NCBI GenBank assembly: GCA_964425645.1
Contig: CAYRNC010000007.1
Span: 1-47,518 of the forward strand
DNA length: 47,518 nucleotides
Source: CAYRNC01 sp964425645
GTDB lineage: Bacteria > Bacillota > Clostridia > Peptostreptococcales > Anaerovoracaceae
Direction: 5' to 3'
Of the stretch, positions 44,488-47,518 are shown piece by piece. The position numbers and the translations under genes are program-made. The notes under the pieces were generated by a model, which worked only from the letters and a program-made list of their open reading frames with translations, had not been told where the DNA came from and did not search any database. Numbering within the stretch: position 1 is the stretch's first letter; each line of letters opens with the position of its first letter.

Positions 44488-45525
44488 CTAAGCATATATT
44501 TCCGTGAATAATCTTTTAAGATATTCGTTTTCTCTAAGCACCTGCAATGCTATGGCAGCATGACCGGCGGTATAGCCATTCCCTATCATCATATTCACGT
44601 CTTTGCCTACACCTTCCGCTCCGAGAGCCGCTTTTGCAAAATTTGTTGCCATGCTGAAAAAATATACCGTCCCGCCGTCTTTACAGGCTAATATGCTGGC
44701 CATCTCTGTGTTTTGTATGTTTACACAATTAATTACTATGTCAGACAGCCTTCCGTCCGTGATTTCCATAACCTGACTGTAGACCTTAATTGCGTCCGTA
44801 GCATCGCAAGCAAAGTATTCATCGGCTAAATTGAGATTGCGAGCCCGGTTCGTACTTTTGTCACTACCTCCTATACAGATCACCTTACCCGTCACACCAG
44901 CCCTTTTTTTGGCTTCATGCAGGCACAGCAGACCGGACTTTCCGCCCCCCCCTATAACCGTTACCGTATCCCCCGGGCGAACAAGCTTCGCAGTCTGTGC
45001 AGGAGCACCTGCTACATCCAACACTGAAAGGGCAAGGTTTTCCGGCATATCCTCGGGAAGAATCGCATATATGCCGCTTTCAAATAAAATGGCATTGCCT
45101 TCAATATCAACCTGATCTATTTCTGGTCTCACCTCAAGGATTTCATTGATAATAAGGGGGGTCAGGGATAAAGAAACAAGGGTAGCTATCCTGTCGCCCT
45201 TCGACAGCTCCGTTTTATCCGCCAGCGAAGGTCCGATCTTTTCAACGGTTCCAATGAGCATTCCGCCGGAACCGGTAACGGGGTTTTTATGCTTGCCCTG
45301 TTTATCCACAATACTTTTTATAATTCGTTTGATCTCATCAATCCTGCCTCCTGCCTGCTTTGATATCTGCGTGAAACTGGCGGAATCGATGTTCAAGGTT
45401 TTTACGTCAATTAAAATCTCGTTATCATAGATTTCCATACTGTTATCAATTTTATCCGCGGGCTGAGGCAGCGCCCCTGCAGGCTCGATAACCCGGTGAG
45501 TTCCATAAGGACATCCCTTTTTCAT
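44488..45525 (-). CDS. kdd: L-erythro-3,5-diaminohexanoate dehydrogenase
   Basis: Kdd oxidises 3,5-diaminohexanoate to 3-keto-5-aminohexanoate with NAD(P). The typical N terminus KKGCPYGTHRVIEP, the GSGGMLIGTV segment and the dinucleotide loop VIGGGGKSG near residue 188 identify it. The protein is 345 residues. The start is placed at 45525 because GAGAGGAG lies 5 nt upstream; an in-frame ATG at 45543 carries this site inside its first codons. It is the first gene behind the sigma-54 promoter at 45608. The next pathway enzymes, Kce and Kal, are not encoded in this operon or elsewhere in the window. Confidence 0.94.
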   Translation of the reverse strand: MKKGCPYGTHRVIEPAGALPQPADKIDNSMEIYDNEILIDVKTLNIDSASFTQISKQAGGRIDEIKRIIKSIVDKQGKHKNPVTGSGGMLIGTVEKIGPSLADKTELSKGDRIATLVSLSLTPLIINEILEVRPEIDQVDIEGNAILFESGIYAILPEDMPENLALSVLDVAGAPAQTAKLVRPGDTVTVIGGGGKSGLLCLHEAKKRAGVTGKVICIGGSDKSTNRARNLNLADEYFACDATDAIKVYSQVMEITDGRLSDIVINCVNIQNTEMASILACKDGGTVYFFSMATNFAKAALGAEGVGKDVNMMIGNGYTAGHAAIALQVLRENEYLKRLFTEIYA

Positions 45526-45607
45526 ATCGACTCCTCTCGCCATAACTTAACTTTTCACTTATTTTTCGCTTTTAATCTGAATTGATCCCTCTTTTATCAT
45601 TTAAAAT

Positions 45608-45623
45608 AGCAATTACTATGCCA
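45608..45623 (-). promoter_or_regulatory. Sigma-54 (-24/-12) promoter for the lysine fermentation operon
   Basis: The minus strand reads TGGCATAGTAATTGCT, with GG and GC in the correct register for sigma-54 and a full TTGCT. It lies about 83 nt before the kdd start, downstream of the activator gene. Confidence 0.8.
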
Positions 45624-45671
45624 ATGCCGCCAGCTGTTTCCTGCCTATCCTGTTGCCCCCGTAAATAGGAG

Positions 45672-45692
45672 TGTTTCAGATCCCGCGAAACA
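45672..45692. promoter_or_regulatory. Inverted repeat, candidate enhancer for the lysine operon
   Basis: TGTTTC (45672-45677) and GAAACA (45687-45692) form an inverted repeat around 9 nt, with its centre about 60 nt upstream of the -24 element. It is a plausible binding site for the adjacent activator. Confidence 0.4.
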
Positions 45693-45716
45693 TTTGCGAC
45701 AGATGTAATAACATTT

Positions 45717-45762
45717 CAAAAAATACAAAAGCGGTTCAAACCCCCTTTGAGACTGAACCGCT
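45717..45762 (-). terminator. Terminator of the sigma-54 activator gene
   Basis: AGCGGTTCA and TGAACCGCT (45730-45738 with 45754-45762) make a perfect 9-bp stem, followed on the minus strand by TTTTGTATTTTTT. It ends the activator transcript and keeps it separate from the kdd operon. Confidence 0.85.
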
Positions 45763-45768
45763 ATATGT

Positions 45769-47518
45769 TCATATTTGATATTTGTTTTTCTTCCTTATTA
45801 TCTGCGTTTGGCTTATCCCTATCGCCCTGGCCGCCTTCCTGGACGAACCGTATTTCTCATATGCATATTTTATTATATTCTTTTCGAAATTGTCCACAAG
45901 GTTTTTCAGGTTCAGTCCCTTCCCTTCAATAAAAATGTCCTCCCCCTCCGAAGCTGCATGTTCAAACAAATCTGCATGCAGCTCCTTAACCACGTCAAAT
46001 ACGGTGATGACTTCACCTTTTGCCGCAATGAGCAGCCGCTGGGCAACGTTTTCCAGCTCCCGAATGTTGCCCGGCCAATCACTGCCCTTAAGATATTCAA
46101 GTGCATCCTCCGTGATGCTTCTCTCTATGCCGAATTTTTCGCTGTATTTATCGATGAAGTGCTCCATAAGGGCCGGTATTTCCGCACAGCGCTCCGACAA
46201 AGGCGGCACCCTTATAGGAAACACATTCAATCGATAGTATAAGTCCCTTCTGAATTTTTTTTGATCTGCGGCCTCCTCAAGGTTTTGATTGGTCGCGGAA
46301 ATTATGCGCACATTGGTCTTAATGGGCCTGGTGCCCCCTACTCTGTAGAATTCCCCGTCCTGCACGACTCTTAGCAGCTTTGCCTGTATGTCCGGGGAGA
46401 GCTCTCCCACCTCATCAAGAAAGATTATGCCGTTGTCAGCCAGTTCAAAATATCCCTTCTTGCCGCTTTGGCCGGCCCCGGTAAACGATCCTTTTTCATA
46501 ACCGAAGAGTTCAGATTCTATGAGGTTTGCTGCAATTGAGGCGCAGTTAATTTTGACATAGGGCTGCATTCTTCTGCCGCTGTTCTTTTGGATGATGCTC
46601 GCCACCTTTTCCTTCCCCACGCCCGTGTCCCCCATTATCATAACGTTGCAGTCGTATTTTGCAACGCTTAAAATCTCATCCATAACCATAGCCATAGCCC
46701 GACTTTCACAGATGAAATCCTCTACCAGACTTTTGCGGTAACCGTGCAGCTCAAGGCTTTTACTCGATCGTCCCAGAGGATAGTCGGCATCGTCCTCAAC
46801 TTTATGCCCTGCCTTAGTCGCCTTTTCCAGATAAGGGGCCAACTCCTTGACTATCCCGATATCGAATTCATCATATTCTTCAAGGAAGCCCTCAGCGCAT
46901 CGTATGGTAAGCTGCCTGGATACAGATTCGGTGATGTAGAGAGCTATATTATAGTTATTGATTAAATTGGCGAAAAAAACAGTGCCTCCATAGCGGGTTG
47001 AAAGAATATTGATAGTTTCGGCACCCGGTATATCTGCGCAGTTTATGCTCATGTCGAACAGCTTCTTTGCATTGAGCTTCTTGAGGCATTCCACCGGCCT
47101 CAAAATGTTCATATAATGTATGTCCGTAAAAATCTTTTTTAATAAATCGTCGATGGATTTACCTTTAAAAAGAATGTCCGAGCGCTCGTCGAAAAGACAG
47201 ACGATGGCGGCATTTGGAGAGGCCTTTCTTGCCACATAACCAAAAAGCATATTTGTAAGAAGATTGTTCCCCACTACAAGAAATGCAGATTTTCCTTTAG
47301 CCGCTTCGCTTACGGCGTAAAGAGTGCCGGATTCGTCATAGGCATAAAGTAGCAGATTTACGGGAATGCCGGCAGGGGGTTTGACGACAGGAAAATCATC
47401 AAAGAGAATCGCATGCCCTTCCGCCTCCACCTGAGAATAAGCAGGATCTATGCTTGTAATCCGGCTGATGTATAAAGGTATAGCTGCCAAAGAGGCATTG
47501 CAAATGACCTCGTCCCCT
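45769..47518 (-). CDS. Sigma-54-dependent activator with a Kdd-like sensor domain (5' end cut off)
   Basis: The frame stays open to the window edge, so the N terminus is missing; a TTG at 47490 is in frame but the homologous sequence continues upstream of it. Counting from there, residues 1 to about 215 align with Kdd: EAEGHAILFDD against DIEGNAILFES, and FDMSINCADIPGAETINIL with YGGTVFF against SDIVINCVNIQNTEMASIL with GGTVYFF. The NADP loop GGGGKSG of Kdd is replaced by GNNLLTN, so the domain probably senses rather than catalyses. A AAA+ domain follows (Walker A GDTGVGKE near 285, GSFTGA near 333), then a Fis/TyrR-type helix-turn-helix (ARAIGISQTQIIRKK). It most likely activates the kdd-kam operon next door. 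Confidence 0.9.
   Translation of the reverse strand, partial: GDEVICNASLAAIPLYISRITSIDPAYSQVEAEGHAILFDDFPVVKPPAGIPVNLLLYAYDESGTLYAVSEAAKGKSAFLVVGNNLLTNMLFGYVARKASPNAAIVCLFDERSDILFKGKSIDDLLKKIFTDIHYMNILRPVECLKKLNAKKLFDMSINCADIPGAETINILSTRYGGTVFFANLINNYNIALYITESVSRQLTIRCAEGFLEEYDEFDIGIVKELAPYLEKATKAGHKVEDDADYPLGRSSKSLELHGYRKSLVEDFICESRAMAMVMDEILSVAKYDCNVMIMGDTGVGKEKVASIIQKNSGRRMQPYVKINCASIAANLIESELFGYEKGSFTGAGQSGKKGYFELADNGIIFLDEVGELSPDIQAKLLRVVQDGEFYRVGGTRPIKTNVRIISATNQNLEEAADQKKFRRDLYYRLNVFPIRVPPLSERCAEIPALMEHFIDKYSEKFGIERSITEDALEYLKGSDWPGNIRELENVAQRLLIAAKGEVITVFDVVKELHADLFEHAASEGEDIFIEGKGLNLKNLVDNFEKNIIKYAYEKYGSSRKAARAIGISQTQIIRKKNKYQI

Noticed and set aside
1..47518. CRISPR array, prophage or insertion sequence
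   Set aside because: No regularly spaced repeats, phage structural genes, transposase motifs or terminal inverted repeats were found on reading both strands.

Overview
This 47.5-kb window reads as chromosomal DNA of an anaerobic, spore-forming clostridial Bacillota (Firmicutes). The case rests on a CwlD-type cortex amidase, an S-box (SAM-I) riboswitch ahead of metK, strong GGAGG ribosome binding sites, AddB-type recombination, and a complete-looking set of aminomutase genes for lysine fermentation. A run of ten Ns at 22085-22094 shows that it is a draft or metagenome assembly. No phage, insertion sequence or CRISPR array was recognised. Species cannot be named from the sequence.

Layout. (1) 1-2642: the 3' part of a tRNA-Thr(CGT), a probable lipoprotein gene broken by a frameshift, and a 536-bp spacer with a tRNA-like relic. 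(2) 2643-14051, minus strand: housekeeping genes addB, a duplicated DUF6506-like protein, a HAD phosphatase, prfB (with its programmed +1 frameshift), secA, aspartokinase, and metK under an S-box riboswitch. (3) 14197-24620: an unusual sigma-54 region. It holds a sigma-54 activator (plus strand), then a minus-strand operon of class III aminotransferase, archaeal-type (type II) GAPDH, archaeal-type phosphoglycerate kinase, malic enzyme and LarA-family nickel racemase. Two 3-hydroxyacyl-CoA-dehydrogenase-family genes diverge from it. The divergent spacer carries a full -24/-12 sigma-54 promoter for each direction and a perfect palindrome between them. (4) 24621-27033: decayed DNA with relics of ybaK, moeB/thiF and moeA around an intact EamA transporter. 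(5) 27034-36899: an orphan protein, an Fe-S aldo/keto reductase, a serine hydrolase, a saccharopine-dehydrogenase-like protein, an AraC regulator with an unknown C-terminal half, cwlD, an AlaX-type editing protein and a CorA transporter. (6) 36902-47518, minus strand: the lysine fermentation operon kdd-kamA-kamB-kamC-kamD-kamE-atoD-atoA behind a sigma-54 promoter. Next to it is a second sigma-54 activator, cut by the window end, whose sensor region is a degenerate copy of Kdd.

The most novel candidate is region 3. The gene order suggests a catabolic pathway: transamination of an omega-amino acid to a semialdehyde, phosphorylating oxidation by the GAPDH-like enzyme, ATP formation by the PGK-like enzyme, racemisation by the LarA-like enzyme and oxidative decarboxylation by malic enzyme. 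If the aldehyde were 3-hydroxy-4-oxobutanoate, a carboxylate analogue of glyceraldehyde 3-phosphate, the product would be malate and all five enzymes would have a place. That substrate is inference. The second strong point is an activator that appears to sense a lysine-pathway intermediate with a dead copy of the pathway enzyme.
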